A stretch of 54,130 bases of DNA from Thermoplasmata archaeon (GTDB lineage: Archaea; Thermoplasmatota; Thermoplasmata; Thermoplasmatales; GCA-001856825). The stretch spans positions 1 through 54,130 of the forward strand of contig JAJYUV010000010.1 of assembly GCA_021792355.1 (NCBI GenBank), in the 5' to 3' direction. This document shows, one piece after another, positions 42,326 through 51,370 of this stretch; positions within the stretch are counted from its first letter, which is position 1, and the number at the start of each line of letters is the position of its first letter. The notes under the pieces are model-generated. The model saw only the letters and a program-made list of their open reading frames with translations, had not been told where the DNA came from and did not search any database. Made by a program: the position numbers and the translations under genes.

Positions 42326-43774
42326 CTAGTACGATTTTGCAAAATTGGCGATGTGTTTCGCTTCCCTACCGCAGTAGATACACTTTTTTCCTCTTGCATT
42401 TCCCTGCACGTTCAATGGAAGATTCGTTATCTTAGCGCCGGTTTCTTCCTTCACTTTTGATTCACATTCATCAGAACCACACCATGGAGCCTGAACTATA
42501 CCTGTTCCCGCCAGTTTCCTCAGTTCTTCGTAGCTGCCAACAACGTATGTATGAGACTCAAGGAACTCTAGCGCTTTGGCATAAAGATTGGCGTGTATAT
42601 TATCGAGGAGAGATTTGATGGAATCTCTGAGTTTATCTATCTTGACTCCTTCTTTCTTTCCCGTGTCACGCCTGACCGCAGTTATTGATTTGGAATCCAC
42701 TTCTCGTTGCCCGATCTCGATACGGACCGGAATTCCCTTCATTTCCCACTCATTGTACTTCCATCCGGGAGAGTATTCTTCCCTATCGTCCAGGTAGGTG
42801 CGGAAATCGTCTTTTAACTGCTCAAGTACCTTCCTGGAGTAGTTCATCACTTCCTCCTTCTTTGCATCGTTGTATATCGGCACAATCACTATCTGTATCC
42901 TGGCCAGTTTAGGTGGTAGCACTAATCCCTTGTCATCCCCGTGGGTCAGCACCATCGCTCCTAGTTCCCTCGTGCTTATGGCATAGGTGTTTTGATAAAC
43001 ATATTTCTTGCTTCCGTCCTTGTCCAGAAACTTTATGTCAAACGCCTTTGCAAAGTTCTGGCCATCGCTGTGATGATCGGGTCCCTGAAGCACCCATCCA
43101 TCTGGCATGAGATGTTCTATGCTGTAAGATGCTACTGCCCCTGCAAACTTTTCGCTGTCGGTTTTTCTACCCCTTACTCCAGGAAGAGCGAGATAGTCGT
43201 GAAGTATCTTCTCATAAATATCGAGAATCACATTTCGTTCCTCTTCAGCTTCCTCTAGTGTTGCAAATGCGCTGTGTCCTTCGTTCCACAGAAATTCTCT
43301 GCTTCTAAGGAGCGGAGTGGGGTGCTTGAACTCCCATCTTACCACGCTTGCCCATATATTGAACTTGATAGGCAGGTCTCTCCACGAACGTACCCATCTC
43401 GAGAAACTGTCGTACATAATTGTCTCTGAGGTCGGGCGAACAGCCAGTCGTTCGGATAATTCGGACTGCCCAGCGTGAGTTATCCACGCAACCTCTGGCG
43501 AGAATCCCTTAACGTGCTCGCTTTCCTTGGTTAGGAAACGCTCAGGTATGAAGAGTGGAAAGTAGACGTCCTGAACTCCGGCTTCCTTGAACAGCTTATC
43601 GGTGGCTTCCTTTATAGAGTCCCAGGCGAAATAAGAGTCTGGCCGATAGACCATCATGCCAGATACCGCACTATAATCAACGAATTCTGAATTTACTATG
43701 ACCTGTGTATACCATTCGGTAATGTTCTCGCTCTTCTTGACTGTCAATGAATACTTTTTTTGTTCTGTTTCCAA
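42326..43774 (-). CDS. proS: Prolyl-tRNA synthetase (archaeal/eukaryal type)
   Basis: A 482-residue class II synthetase. WYTQVIVNSEFVDYSAVSGMMVYRPDSY, PTSETIMYDSFSRWVRSWRDLP (motif 2 area), FLWNEGHSAFAT and THGDDKGLVLPPKLA are hallmark segments. The C-terminal zinc domain has four cysteines (WCGSDEC...CIYC) and the protein ends in the conserved Tyr (FAKSY), defining the archaeal type without the bacterial editing insertion. Start is TTG. Confidence 0.95.
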   Translation of the reverse strand: METEQKKYSLTVKKSENITEWYTQVIVNSEFVDYSAVSGMMVYRPDSYFAWDSIKEATDKLFKEAGVQDVYFPLFIPERFLTKESEHVKGFSPEVAWITHAGQSELSERLAVRPTSETIMYDSFSRWVRSWRDLPIKFNIWASVVRWEFKHPTPLLRSREFLWNEGHSAFATLEEAEEERNVILDIYEKILHDYLALPGVRGRKTDSEKFAGAVASYSIEHLMPDGWVLQGPDHHSDGQNFAKAFDIKFLDKDGSKKYVYQNTYAISTRELGAMVLTHGDDKGLVLPPKLARIQIVIVPIYNDAKKEEVMNYSRKVLEQLKDDFRTYLDDREEYSPGWKYNEWEMKGIPVRIEIGQREVDSKSITAVRRDTGKKEGVKIDKLRDSIKSLLDNIHANLYAKALEFLESHTYVVGSYEELRKLAGTGIVQAPWCGSDECESKVKEETGAKITNLPLNVQGNARGKKCIYCGREAKHIANFAKSY

Positions 43775-43880
43775 GGAACCATCACTTTTCTTACTTGAGC
43801 AAGTTATTCATAAAAAATATTATGTTTTGCCTTAATCACATTTACAGGACGGGAATTCTTTCAACGGTCGGTACTTGGTC

Positions 43881-44114
43881 TTAGCTTACTTCAGATTCCT
43901 CTTGCTTGATCTTGTAATGCGAAAGAACAATTCCAAGTATTCCAAACAGGATAAGTATCACGGATACGGAATACAATCCAATGTCATTCCAATCACCGTA
44001 AGCAATGGACCAACCTACGTAGAATGCCACAGACCCTAGTAAAAGGGCGAACGATAGATACTGAATTACGTAGTTTCCAGTGAATTTCATTTGAAGGGTA
44101 TATTGAACTTCCAT
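43881..44114 (-). CDS. Small membrane protein, unknown function
   Basis: 77 residues with two hydrophobic helices (LSFALLLGSVAFYVGWSIAYG and VSVILILFGILGIVLSHY) and a charged C-terminus KIKQEESEVS. No family recognised. A TATA-like element (ATCAAATAAAAG) about 17-25 bases upstream supports the ATG. It follows another small membrane protein gene in the same direction, so the two may be co-transcribed. Confidence 0.6.
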   Translation of the reverse strand: MEVQYTLQMKFTGNYVIQYLSFALLLGSVAFYVGWSIAYGDWNDIGLYSVSVILILFGILGIVLSHYKIKQEESEVS

Positions 44115-44157
44115 AAATTAATTTGCGCTTTTATTTGATTTGCAGTTATCCCATCGC

Positions 44158-44613
44158 TCATATTCTTGGCGCTTCATTCTCTGATGAAATTATGCCTATA
44201 TAATAGAGCGCTACTGCATAAGCCACAATAGAAGAAACTGCGCTCATGGCCATACCTATCGAGTTGCCAAAAAACTGCCTCGACAGAAGGAACGAAACTC
44301 CGTTGTAGATTGCACCAAGAATGGCGGCAGTTCCTATCGTTCCAAGCACAAGGAGCGCTCTTGATTGTACCCTCAATGACAAGATTACGAATCTAATGGA
44401 AACTATGAGAATGACTAATGCGATGATCAAGTGGACCAAGACCTGCCAGAAATGTGTTGCATAGTAAATCAAGGCAGCTATGCCGCCATAGCTCAGCATA
44501 GGTAGGGGTACTTCCAGATTAATGGTCATTCCTAACCAGAACTGGATCAATATGAGGCCGAGGAATACGAAGACATGAATCTTAATCGATCTGATCGTTC
44601 CAATCCTGTCCAA
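44158..44613 (-). CDS. Four-helix membrane protein, unknown function
   Basis: 151 residues with about four transmembrane segments; GGIAALIYYATHFWQVLVHLIIALVILIV includes His residues in the membrane that could bind haem or metal, but this is speculative. The start is TTG, supported by an AAGGTGAG ribosome site 6 bases upstream. No family recognised. Confidence 0.65.
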   Translation of the reverse strand: MDRIGTIRSIKIHVFVFLGLILIQFWLGMTINLEVPLPMLSYGGIAALIYYATHFWQVLVHLIIALVILIVSIRFVILSLRVQSRALLVLGTIGTAAILGAIYNGVSFLLSRQFFGNSIGMAMSAVSSIVAYAVALYYIGIISSENEAPRI

Positions 44614-44677
44614 TTGATCTCACCTTAATGTGTCAGACTTATGACGATAAATACTCTTTGAGTACTCTTGCACCTAG

Positions 44678-45025
44678 TTATCTCTGGTATATTCCAACCT
44701 CATTTCCATCCGGATCTTCCACTGATGCAAGCCAGCCCCAAGAGAACCGTTCTGGAGGTTTGGTCACCTTCACTCCAGCCCTTCTCAACCTTGCAATCTC
44801 TTCGTCTATATCCGAAGTCAGAAAATAGACGCTAATTGGACCTCCCCTCTTTCCCCCATACCCACCGTGCAGAGAAAATTCGCTGCCTCCAACGTTGAAT
44901 GATACAAACTGGTCTGGTGGTGCTTCCCTGTGTGTCTCTATTAGACCCATTTTGTCCTTGTAGAATGATACACACTCTTCAAACTTGCTTACTGCAAGAA
45001 TAACTGGATCAATCTTATCGATCAT
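44678..45025 (-). CDS. VOC superfamily (glyoxalase-like) protein
   Basis: A 115-residue vicinal-oxygen-chelate fold protein. The beta-alpha-beta-beta-beta modules are visible: IDPVILAVSKFEECVSFYKDKMGL, then VYFLTSDIDEEIARLRRAGVKV and the ending SVEDPDGNEVGIYQ, typical of the family. It may bind a metal and act on a small molecule. The frame starts six codons earlier, but a TATA element (AAATTTAAA) near 45050-45060 is spaced correctly only for the ATG chosen. Confidence 0.85.
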   Translation of the reverse strand: MIDKIDPVILAVSKFEECVSFYKDKMGLIETHREAPPDQFVSFNVGGSEFSLHGGYGGKRGGPISVYFLTSDIDEEIARLRRAGVKVTKPPERFSWGWLASVEDPDGNEVGIYQR

Positions 45026-45165
45026 TGATTCTTCTACGCACATTTGTTTTTAAATTTATCTTAATGATAATAAATAATACTTGTCGCCGTATTACGTCAA
45101 ACCTCCTGAAGGGAACCGAGGATTATTGCGGTGTTGTCTCTCATTTGTTAATTGACCGATTCGAC

Positions 45166-45552
45166 CTATCCTACGATGGCGTTGATATTTTTTATTATTC
45201 CCTTTTCTACGTGTTCCGTCCACAGCATTTCAGGAATATCAACTGCAAGGAATAGTTCAGATAGCAATATGGCCTCTGCCGCCATCACCGCTAAGTTCTG
45301 TATTAGCTTCCCTACTCCAATCGTGACAGTGAAATCGTTCGGATTCCCCTCTATCTTTATTGTGAACGCTCTGTCTGCCGTTATTATGTCTCTCAGAATA
45401 CCTGCCTTCTTTGCCTGTATCACACTTCCATCTGGTAATTGCCTTGACTGGACGACATATTTCTCATTCTGAAGCTGCATTACTATCTGCTGGGATATAT
45501 CATTCAGGTCCCTGTTTTTGTTCTGGTATCTAAGGGTTCTTCTGAAAACCAT
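45166..45552 (-). CDS. Conserved-looking protein of unknown function with own palindromic operator
   Basis: 128 residues. The N-terminal part is basic and polar (FRRTLRYQNKNRDLND), with a predicted beta-rich middle (KYVVQSRQLPDGSVIQAKKAG, AFTIKIEGNPNDFTVTIGVG) and a hydrophobic helix LAVMAAEAILLSELFLAVDIPEM that may touch the membrane. I do not recognise a named family. Its promoter contains a strong palindrome (next entry), so expression is probably regulated. Confidence 0.6.
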   Translation of the reverse strand: MVFRRTLRYQNKNRDLNDISQQIVMQLQNEKYVVQSRQLPDGSVIQAKKAGILRDIITADRAFTIKIEGNPNDFTVTIGVGKLIQNLAVMAAEAILLSELFLAVDIPEMLWTEHVEKGIIKNINAIVG

Positions 45553-45567
45553 TCTAATCTCTCCCCA

Positions 45568-45589
45568 TTATCTAAAGATCATTAGATAA
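45568..45589. promoter_or_regulatory. 22-bp near-perfect palindrome upstream of unknown gene
   Basis: TTATCTAA (45568-45575) and TTAGATAA (45582-45589) are perfect inverted arms around AGATCA; only one central-flank pair mismatches. It ends 16 bases before the start codon of the unknown 128-residue gene, in a position to block its transcription. Confidence 0.55.
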
Positions 45590-45707
45590 CCTTTTGCTTC
45601 TGATTTATGCCTTTTGATGGATTGGACAAAAAGCCTCAAATCGTCCTTTTAAGCTCATTTGTCCTTTTCGGTAGATCATTCGGAACTAATAAGTATATTT
45701 TAAGATT

Positions 45708-46130
45708 GTGAGAAGCGTGAGATTTCTGGCTTGGCATGTGGAACGTTTTAAGGCCACTCCTACTGAGAAGGGCCGCTCTCAGATCGTAGAAGATGCTACT
45801 ACAGTGGAGGCGGAAAATGCACTACTGGTGTTTGCAAACTTTGAAAAGAGCGATGAGATGCGACAAGAGGAAATAGTTTCAAAGGCGACAAACGAAATAT
45901 CTTCAATAGCCGAAAACCTCAAGACCAAGACAATAGTCCTCAATCCGTTCGCACACCTTTTTGCAGAACCCTCTACCCCTGAATCTGCAGTTTCTATGTT
46001 AAAGTCCCTTGAAGCGTCTCTGGTAAAGAGCAATTTCCACGTCCGGAGACTGGCGTTCGGAATGTTCTATGAACTTGAACTGAGGGCGAAAGGGCATCGT
46101 TTCTCAAGGATCGCCCGAAGGATTGAATGA
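45708..46130 (+). CDS. Freestanding archaeal ThrRS editing-domain protein
   Basis: 140 residues matching the N-terminal editing domain of archaeal threonyl-tRNA synthetase (D-aminoacyl-tRNA deacylase-like fold), normally removing Ser from tRNA-Thr. The family segment LNPFAHLFAEPSTPESA carries H83, and AFGMFYELELRAKGHRFS is the second conserved stretch. Residue 121, usually Lys in this motif (FGWYK-type), is Tyr here. No catalytic synthetase core follows, so it is a stand-alone trans-editing factor or a repurposed paralogue. The start is GTG at the given position or a second GTG three codons on. Confidence 0.8.
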   Translation: MRSVRFLAWHVERFKATPTEKGRSQIVEDATTVEAENALLVFANFEKSDEMRQEEIVSKATNEISSIAENLKTKTIVLNPFAHLFAEPSTPESAVSMLKSLEASLVKSNFHVRRLAFGMFYELELRAKGHRFSRIARRIE

Positions 46131-46253
46131 CCGACCAACTTTCCAATGTTAGGTGACATCTCTAGTCCAAGAATGATACGTTAGGTACGTTGTCATAGTC
46201 CACGCTCCCTAGATCGATGAAATCGAAGTGTAAATCCGTTTATGACCGTTCTG

Positions 46254-46646
46254 CTACACCGTCATCTTTAACTTGCTTTCTCTAATTCTTGTGTTGAAGT
46301 TTCTGATCTTATCCGCAAGATCATCATCGACATAGTGCTCGAAGAAACACGCCTTCTCCTTTGCAGTCTTATCGTCGCATCCAATTGACTTCAAGAGATC
46401 GTAAATTGAACTCTCCTTACTGTTCAGGTTTTGGATGACTTTGCTTCCCTTCTCCGAAATAGTCATTCCCCGGTATTTCTGGTAGTTTATGAGACCATCA
46501 TCAGAAAGCTTGGTAAGCATCTGGGACACAGAAGCAGGAGTCACATTCAGGGCGCGTGCGATCTCCAGAGGTCTGGCATATCCCTGTTCTCTTATGAAGT
46601 GATCGATTGATTCGAGGTACTTTTCTCTGTCCTCATTGGTTTTCAT
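46254..46646 (-). CDS. DtxR/MntR-family metal-dependent regulator
   Basis: 130 residues. The N-terminal winged helix has ARPLEIARALNVTPASVSQMLTKLSDDGLINYQKYRGMTIS, the typical DtxR pattern. The dimer/metal region follows with AKEKACFFEHYVDDDLADKI, where Cys and Glu-His can bind Fe2+ or Mn2+. There is no C-terminal SH3 or FeoA-like domain, so it resembles MntR in length. It probably represses metal uptake; the iron ABC operon with its palindrome is the obvious candidate target in this window. A GGTGA site lies 2 bases before the ATG. Confidence 0.85.
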   Translation of the reverse strand: MKTNEDREKYLESIDHFIREQGYARPLEIARALNVTPASVSQMLTKLSDDGLINYQKYRGMTISEKGSKVIQNLNSKESSIYDLLKSIGCDDKTAKEKACFFEHYVDDDLADKIRNFNTRIRESKLKMTV

Positions 46647-46805
46647 TTCACCTAATTAATTACGATGGAGTATATCTTATATCGTGCACTTACTTGCGCA
46701 TATAACTATCTTATCCTTAAAATAAAACACACCCAGTTTGCTTCCACAAATCGGGAAACGGATGGAAATAAAATGACCCTGAAGCCAAAGCATTAAAGCC
46801 AAAAA

Positions 46806-46878
46806 TGGGCCCGGCCGGATTCGAACCGGCGGTCTCCGCCTTGTAAGGGCGACGTCATAGCCGCTAGACCACGAGCCC
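46806..46878 (-). tRNA. tRNA-Val (anticodon TAC)
   Basis: Read on the minus strand, the acceptor GGGCTCG pairs with CGGGCCC (one G-T pair) with A as discriminator. The anticodon loop CTTACAA presents TAC (reads GUA). D arm GTCTAGCGGCTATGAC and T arm with GGTTCGAATCC are normal. No intron and no encoded CCA. Confidence 0.96.
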
Positions 46879-46928
46879 TTAATCTGAAGTTGTGAAGGAT
46901 AAATAATGTTAACTATTCCTCTAGCCCA

Positions 46929-48254
46929 TCAGAGGATAGGGAGAAGATTGTTTATCTCCCAGTCCGTAACATACGAACGGAATTCATCCCACTCCTTCTG
47001 CTTGATGTAGAGGAAATTGTTGTAAATGTGCTCCCCGAGTACTCCCTTCATGAATTCGCTATTTCGAAGATGGTGAAGAGCTTCTCCAAGGGATTCAGGC
47101 AGAGAGCCTATGCCCATCGAATCTCTTTGCTTCTGCGATATGTGGAATATATCCACCTCTGTCGGATCAGGACACTCTTTCTTCTTTTCAATTCCGTCAA
47201 GTCCAGCAGCCAATATCGTAGCAAACTGCAGGTACGGATTTCCTGCAGAGTCAGGCGCCCTGAATTCGAAACGCTTCTTATTCTTGTCGCCCGCAGGGAG
47301 TCTTATGAGCGCTGACCTGTTCTTTGTCCCCCAGGCTATGTATACTGGGGCCTCGTAACCAGGCACCAATCGCTTGTAGGAATTGACCCAAGATGCAAAA
47401 ATAGGAGAGAGTTCTACTGCATGCGAGAGTACGCCTGCAAGATAGTGATAAGCAGTTTCAGACAGTCCGTTCTTGTCCTTTTCATCCCAGAAGTAATTTT
47501 TATCCTCTGACGGGGTCATCAGACTTTGGTGAATGTGCATCCCTGTCCCATTTATTCCATAGAATGGTTTTGGCATGAACGTCGCATAGAGACCAAACTT
47601 CGCAGCGACGGTCTTGATTGCTGTCCTCATCGTTATTATTCTGTCGGCCATAAAGAGTGCTGGTGCGTACCTTAGATCTATTTCGTGCTGACCCGGTGAC
47701 ACTTCGTGATGGGCTGCCTCCGGCATGTATCCGAGAAAATCCAGGTAGTTAAGGATCTCCTTCTTCACTATCTCTCCCTTGTCTAGGGGGCCGAAGGTGA
47801 AGTATCCACCAGTATCGTGGGGCACATATTTTCCATCCTTTTGTTCCAGAAGAAAAAACTCAAACTCTGGTCCAACAAAGTACTCCATGTTTTTCTTTTC
47901 TATCCTCTCCAGTTGCTTCTGGAGAATATAACGGGGATCGCCCATGAATGGAGTTCCATCTGGTTTCATAATGGAACAGACGAACCTCGCGGCTCTTCCA
48001 CCGTCAATTGCCCATGGTAAAATCTCAAATGATGAGTAATCTGGGAAAGCTCTCATGTCGCTCTCCTCAATGGTTGCATAACCGAGTATTGAAGAACCGT
48101 CAAACAGAACCCCCTCCTCAAGTATCTTTTCCAGTCTGTTCCTCGGAAGCATAACTGATTTTGGCGTTCCGCGAATATCCGTGAACTGGAAATAGAAGTA
48201 CTTAAGATCCTTCTGGTCGGAAATTTTCACAATTTCTTGCGCGTCATATACCAT
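46929..48254 (-). CDS. glnA: Glutamine synthetase type I
   Basis: A 441-residue glutamine synthetase. DGSSILGYATIEESDM, GPEFEFFLL, AAHHEVSPGQHEIDLRYA, NGTGMHIHQSL and NRSALIRLPAGDKNKKRFEFRAPD are the metal and substrate segments of the GS-I core. It lacks the insertion of the adenylylated bacterial beta form, fitting archaeal GS I-alpha. A TATA element CTTAAATC about 22-30 bases upstream gives a leaderless start. Confidence 0.96.
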   Translation of the reverse strand: MVYDAQEIVKISDQKDLKYFYFQFTDIRGTPKSVMLPRNRLEKILEEGVLFDGSSILGYATIEESDMRAFPDYSSFEILPWAIDGGRAARFVCSIMKPDGTPFMGDPRYILQKQLERIEKKNMEYFVGPEFEFFLLEQKDGKYVPHDTGGYFTFGPLDKGEIVKKEILNYLDFLGYMPEAAHHEVSPGQHEIDLRYAPALFMADRIITMRTAIKTVAAKFGLYATFMPKPFYGINGTGMHIHQSLMTPSEDKNYFWDEKDKNGLSETAYHYLAGVLSHAVELSPIFASWVNSYKRLVPGYEAPVYIAWGTKNRSALIRLPAGDKNKKRFEFRAPDSAGNPYLQFATILAAGLDGIEKKKECPDPTEVDIFHISQKQRDSMGIGSLPESLGEALHHLRNSEFMKGVLGEHIYNNFLYIKQKEWDEFRSYVTDWEINNLLPIL

Positions 48255-48414
48255 GAAATGCCAATGCCTTCACGATTTAAGTTTTTGCTCATCTGTCTTT
48301 GGACTTTGGGATCAGTTTTTAATAGGAAGGTTAAGATTGAATTTGTTTACCCCAAAATTAGCATATATTAGTTAGTAAGCAAAGGACTAATTAACCATAA
48401 CAGCATAAAATTCC

Positions 48415-49374
48415 ATGAGAGCAATAATCATTAGGCAACCAGGCGGCTTGGAAAATACCAAAATAGAGGATTTCGAGAAACCAAAGAGCTCGGTTGTGGT
48501 GAAAGTAACCTATGCAGGGTTAAATCCAGTAGATATAAATGTGATACTTGGCAGAGTAAATTATAACATTACTCCTTATCCCCACATCCCGGGAGCGGAG
48601 TTTGTGGGAGTTGTTGATGGTGCGAGTTCTTCCAGAAAATTCAAGGCTGGTGACAGGGTTTTGGTATATCCAAGAGTCTATGACGGAACCTGCGAGCGTT
48701 GCAGAGTCGGTCGGGAAGAACTTTGCAGAAATGGAGGAGTGACAGGGGTTGCGTCAAACGGCGGTTTCTCCGAGTTCTTTGGAACTGATGACGCACACCT
48801 CGAAAAGATACCTGACTCTATGAGCTTTGAAGATGCCGTCTCCATCCCTGTCGGAGGTCTTACTGCATACCACGCCTTGAACAGAGTCGGTCTGATGGAT
48901 GGTGAAAGACTACTGGCGGTTGGTGCATCTGGTAATACAGGATGGTATTCGCTTGTACTGGGAAAATTGAGAGGAGCTCGGGCTTTCTACGTATCACGAA
49001 AGAAATGGGTCGCAGAATCTGGAGCAGCTGAATGGAATAAGGAGAAGGTGGATGTGATAGTAAATTCCCTGGGCTCTGAGGCATGGGAGACTTACATGGA
49101 ATATCTCGATACTGGGGGCAGGATTGTCACTTTCGGTACACTCACCGGAAGGGAGACAAAGTTGAATCTTGCCCATCTCTATACGGGAGAAAGGTCCATA
49201 ATTGGTTCGACGTCAGGGACTAGGAAAGAATTCTCTGAACTGATTCGGGTAATTTCAGAAAACAACCTCAGGAGCAAACTGTGGAAAGTCTTTGAGATGA
49301 GTGATTTCAAGAAAGCTATTCAGGAATATGAAAAAAGAGAGGGAAGGATCGTTCTTAAGGTCACGGATACCTGA
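48415..49374 (+). CDS. Zinc-dependent alcohol dehydrogenase-like (MDR) protein
   Basis: A 319-residue medium-chain dehydrogenase/reductase. The N-terminal GroES-like domain has PHIPGAEFVGVVDGA and a structural-zinc loop DGTCERCRVGREELC in which Asp replaces the first Cys, as known for some archaeal ADHs. The Rossmann domain has LLAVGASGNTGWYSLVLGKLRGARAFYVSRK. The loop NPVDINV lacks the usual catalytic-zinc Cys, so activity on alcohols is uncertain; a quinone reductase-like role is possible. Confidence 0.82.
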   Translation: MRAIIIRQPGGLENTKIEDFEKPKSSVVVKVTYAGLNPVDINVILGRVNYNITPYPHIPGAEFVGVVDGASSSRKFKAGDRVLVYPRVYDGTCERCRVGREELCRNGGVTGVASNGGFSEFFGTDDAHLEKIPDSMSFEDAVSIPVGGLTAYHALNRVGLMDGERLLAVGASGNTGWYSLVLGKLRGARAFYVSRKKWVAESGAAEWNKEKVDVIVNSLGSEAWETYMEYLDTGGRIVTFGTLTGRETKLNLAHLYTGERSIIGSTSGTRKEFSELIRVISENNLRSKLWKVFEMSDFKKAIQEYEKREGRIVLKVTDT

Positions 49375-49389
49375 GTGGAGTGGAGAAGA

Positions 49390-49995
49390 CTAAACTATCA
49401 TTTTTGCATCTATTATGAGATATCTGTCCTCGTAGAGGAATACTGGATTAAAATCGATTTGTGAAAAATCGATGCCTTCCGAAAAGTCGGAGACCTTGAG
49501 CAACAGGTTAACAATAATCTCTCTACTCACCTTTAGTCCCCTGTACCCGTCAAACAACCCTCCAAACTTCAGTTCATTTAGAATGTCTTCTGCGTCGTAC
49601 TTGTCTATTGGAACCTTCTTGAACGTCACGTCTTTTATGAGTTCGGAATAAAATCCTCCGATCCCGAACAAAAGAAGTTTTCCAAAATTTTGATCTTTTA
49701 TCAACCCTATTATTACTTCCACACCCTTCTTGGCCATCTCTTCCGCATATAGAGTTTCTCCGGGAAACTTGTTCTTCATCTCACTGAAAACTTCGCTGAA
49801 ATTTTCCATTGTCTTGATGTCCGATACCACCGCCCCCAATTCCGTCTTATGAGTTATTTTGTCAGAACTGACCTTGAGGACAGCAGGGAATTCACCCTTA
49901 TAATCTTCAGGGGTTCTAATCAGGAAACGTTTTGGTTGGTTGAAGTTAGATTTATCCAACAGAAACTTGAATTCTAATTCAGGAACTATTGTCAT
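49390..49995 (-). CDS. ADP-forming acetyl-CoA synthetase, beta subunit
   Basis: A 201-residue ATP-grasp subunit. FPAVLKVSSDKITHKTELGAVVSDI and LYAEEMAKKGVEVIIGLIKDQNFGKLLLFGIGGFYSELIKDV are diagnostic of acyl-CoA synthetase (NDP-forming) beta. It converts acyl-CoA, ADP and phosphate to acid, CoA and ATP together with the alpha subunit, a main energy-gaining step in peptide-fermenting archaea. It overlaps the alpha gene by 17 bases. Confidence 0.93.
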   Translation of the reverse strand: MTIVPELEFKFLLDKSNFNQPKRFLIRTPEDYKGEFPAVLKVSSDKITHKTELGAVVSDIKTMENFSEVFSEMKNKFPGETLYAEEMAKKGVEVIIGLIKDQNFGKLLLFGIGGFYSELIKDVTFKKVPIDKYDAEDILNELKFGGLFDGYRGLKVSREIIVNLLLKVSDFSEGIDFSQIDFNPVFLYEDRYLIIDAKMIV

Positions 49996-51370
49996 TCTTG
50001 AACCTCCTCAAAAATTCCCCTCTCTCTTTGAGTGCACCGAGCGCAGCTACCGCTCTTGGGACAGATGGAAATGCCGCTATGCCCTTACCTATGAGCTTCC
50101 TCGTTGCAACTCTGGAAAATTCCCCTCCGATGACTCCAACCACGATAGGAGTTTTCTTTGTCCTATTAAACTTGTCCAGGAATTCTATTATGTCTTCGGT
50201 GACTCCAAAAGTCTGAAAGAGCACAAATGCGAGTATAGAATCAAATTCCCCAGAATTGTCCAGTTCAGTGATCACACTTTCGTACTGAGCATTAGTTGCC
50301 TCCGCAGTCATGTCTATTGGGTTGATTGGAGAACCGATCTTAGAGATCCGTGTCCTAATTCTCGACGCTAGATTATCCGAAGTTCGATTCACTTTAAAAC
50401 CGTGATTTTCAAGGACATCGGTCGCAACCACTCCTACCCCCCCTGCGGACGATACAACTGCCACCCTGTTACCTACTATCGGTTTCGTGAAAGAAAGAGC
50501 GGATGCAAAGTCGATGAGCTCGACTTCATTATTTGCCGTGATGATTCCGTTCTGCCTGAATATGCCTTTCAACGAAAAACTAGTCCTCAGTAATGAACCT
50601 GTGTGTAGAGAAGTGGCTCGACTTCCAGATTCTGTCTGGCCGCCCTTCAGTACAACAACCCCCTTCTTCTCTGAAACCTTCCGGCTTTCCCTCAGGAAGT
50701 TATCGATTTCTTGGATCTTCTCCAGATATATTGCAATGGATTTAGTCCTATCATCATTGCCCAAAGTCGAAATCATATCGGTCTCATCTACGTCTATCTC
50801 ATTCCCGAGAGAAATGAAGGAAGAGAATCCAATGCCGGAATCAGAAAACTCGTCCATAGCAAGGAGTCCCAAGGCACCGCTTTGAGATATAAATCCTATA
50901 GGACCATCTGAAGGGAACCTACTCTTGCTTTCTGTTGTCAGAGCGGTATTCAGTCCCGTTCTGGGAATTATCACTCCGACGCAGTTGGGCCCTATAATCC
51001 TCATACCAGTTGCAGAAGAAGCTTTCATCATTTCTAGTTCCAGCTGTCTTCCTTCGTCACCTTGTTCCCCGAACCCTCCTGCTACGGGAATACATACCTT
51101 GCAACCCTTTTTAGCAATGGACGAAACTGCTTCCACTGCCTTGGCAGAAGGCAGTGATATGACTCCAAGATCAACTGGGTGAGGAATAGAATCTATCGTC
51201 TTGTAGCACTTGATCCCTTCTATTTCCGTAGTGGAAGGATTCACAAGAAATATCTCTCCCTTAAAATTCTTCTTGAGATTTTTTAGAATGACATTCCCCA
51301 CTTTCCCCTCTTCCCTGGAGGCTCCGATCAAGCATACCGACTTTACCGAGAAAATGTCATCAAGGCTCAT
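49979..51370 (-). CDS. ADP-forming acetyl-CoA synthetase, alpha subunit
   Basis: 463 residues. A CoA-binding Rossmann domain (SVCLIGASREEGKVG) is followed by succinyl-CoA-ligase-like domains (GPIGFISQSGALG). The phosphorylated active-site H256 is in TSLHTGSL, at the position known from the Pyrococcus enzyme. Separate alpha and beta genes are typical of several archaeal groups, whereas many bacteria have fused forms. Start coupled by ATGA to the small unknown gene upstream. Confidence 0.94.
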   Translation of the reverse strand: MSLDDIFSVKSVCLIGASREEGKVGNVILKNLKKNFKGEIFLVNPSTTEIEGIKCYKTIDSIPHPVDLGVISLPSAKAVEAVSSIAKKGCKVCIPVAGGFGEQGDEGRQLELEMMKASSATGMRIIGPNCVGVIIPRTGLNTALTTESKSRFPSDGPIGFISQSGALGLLAMDEFSDSGIGFSSFISLGNEIDVDETDMISTLGNDDRTKSIAIYLEKIQEIDNFLRESRKVSEKKGVVVLKGGQTESGSRATSLHTGSLLRTSFSLKGIFRQNGIITANNEVELIDFASALSFTKPIVGNRVAVVSSAGGVGVVATDVLENHGFKVNRTSDNLASRIRTRISKIGSPINPIDMTAEATNAQYESVITELDNSGEFDSILAFVLFQTFGVTEDIIEFLDKFNRTKKTPIVVGVIGGEFSRVATRKLIGKGIAAFPSVPRAVAALGALKERGEFLRRFKNDNSS

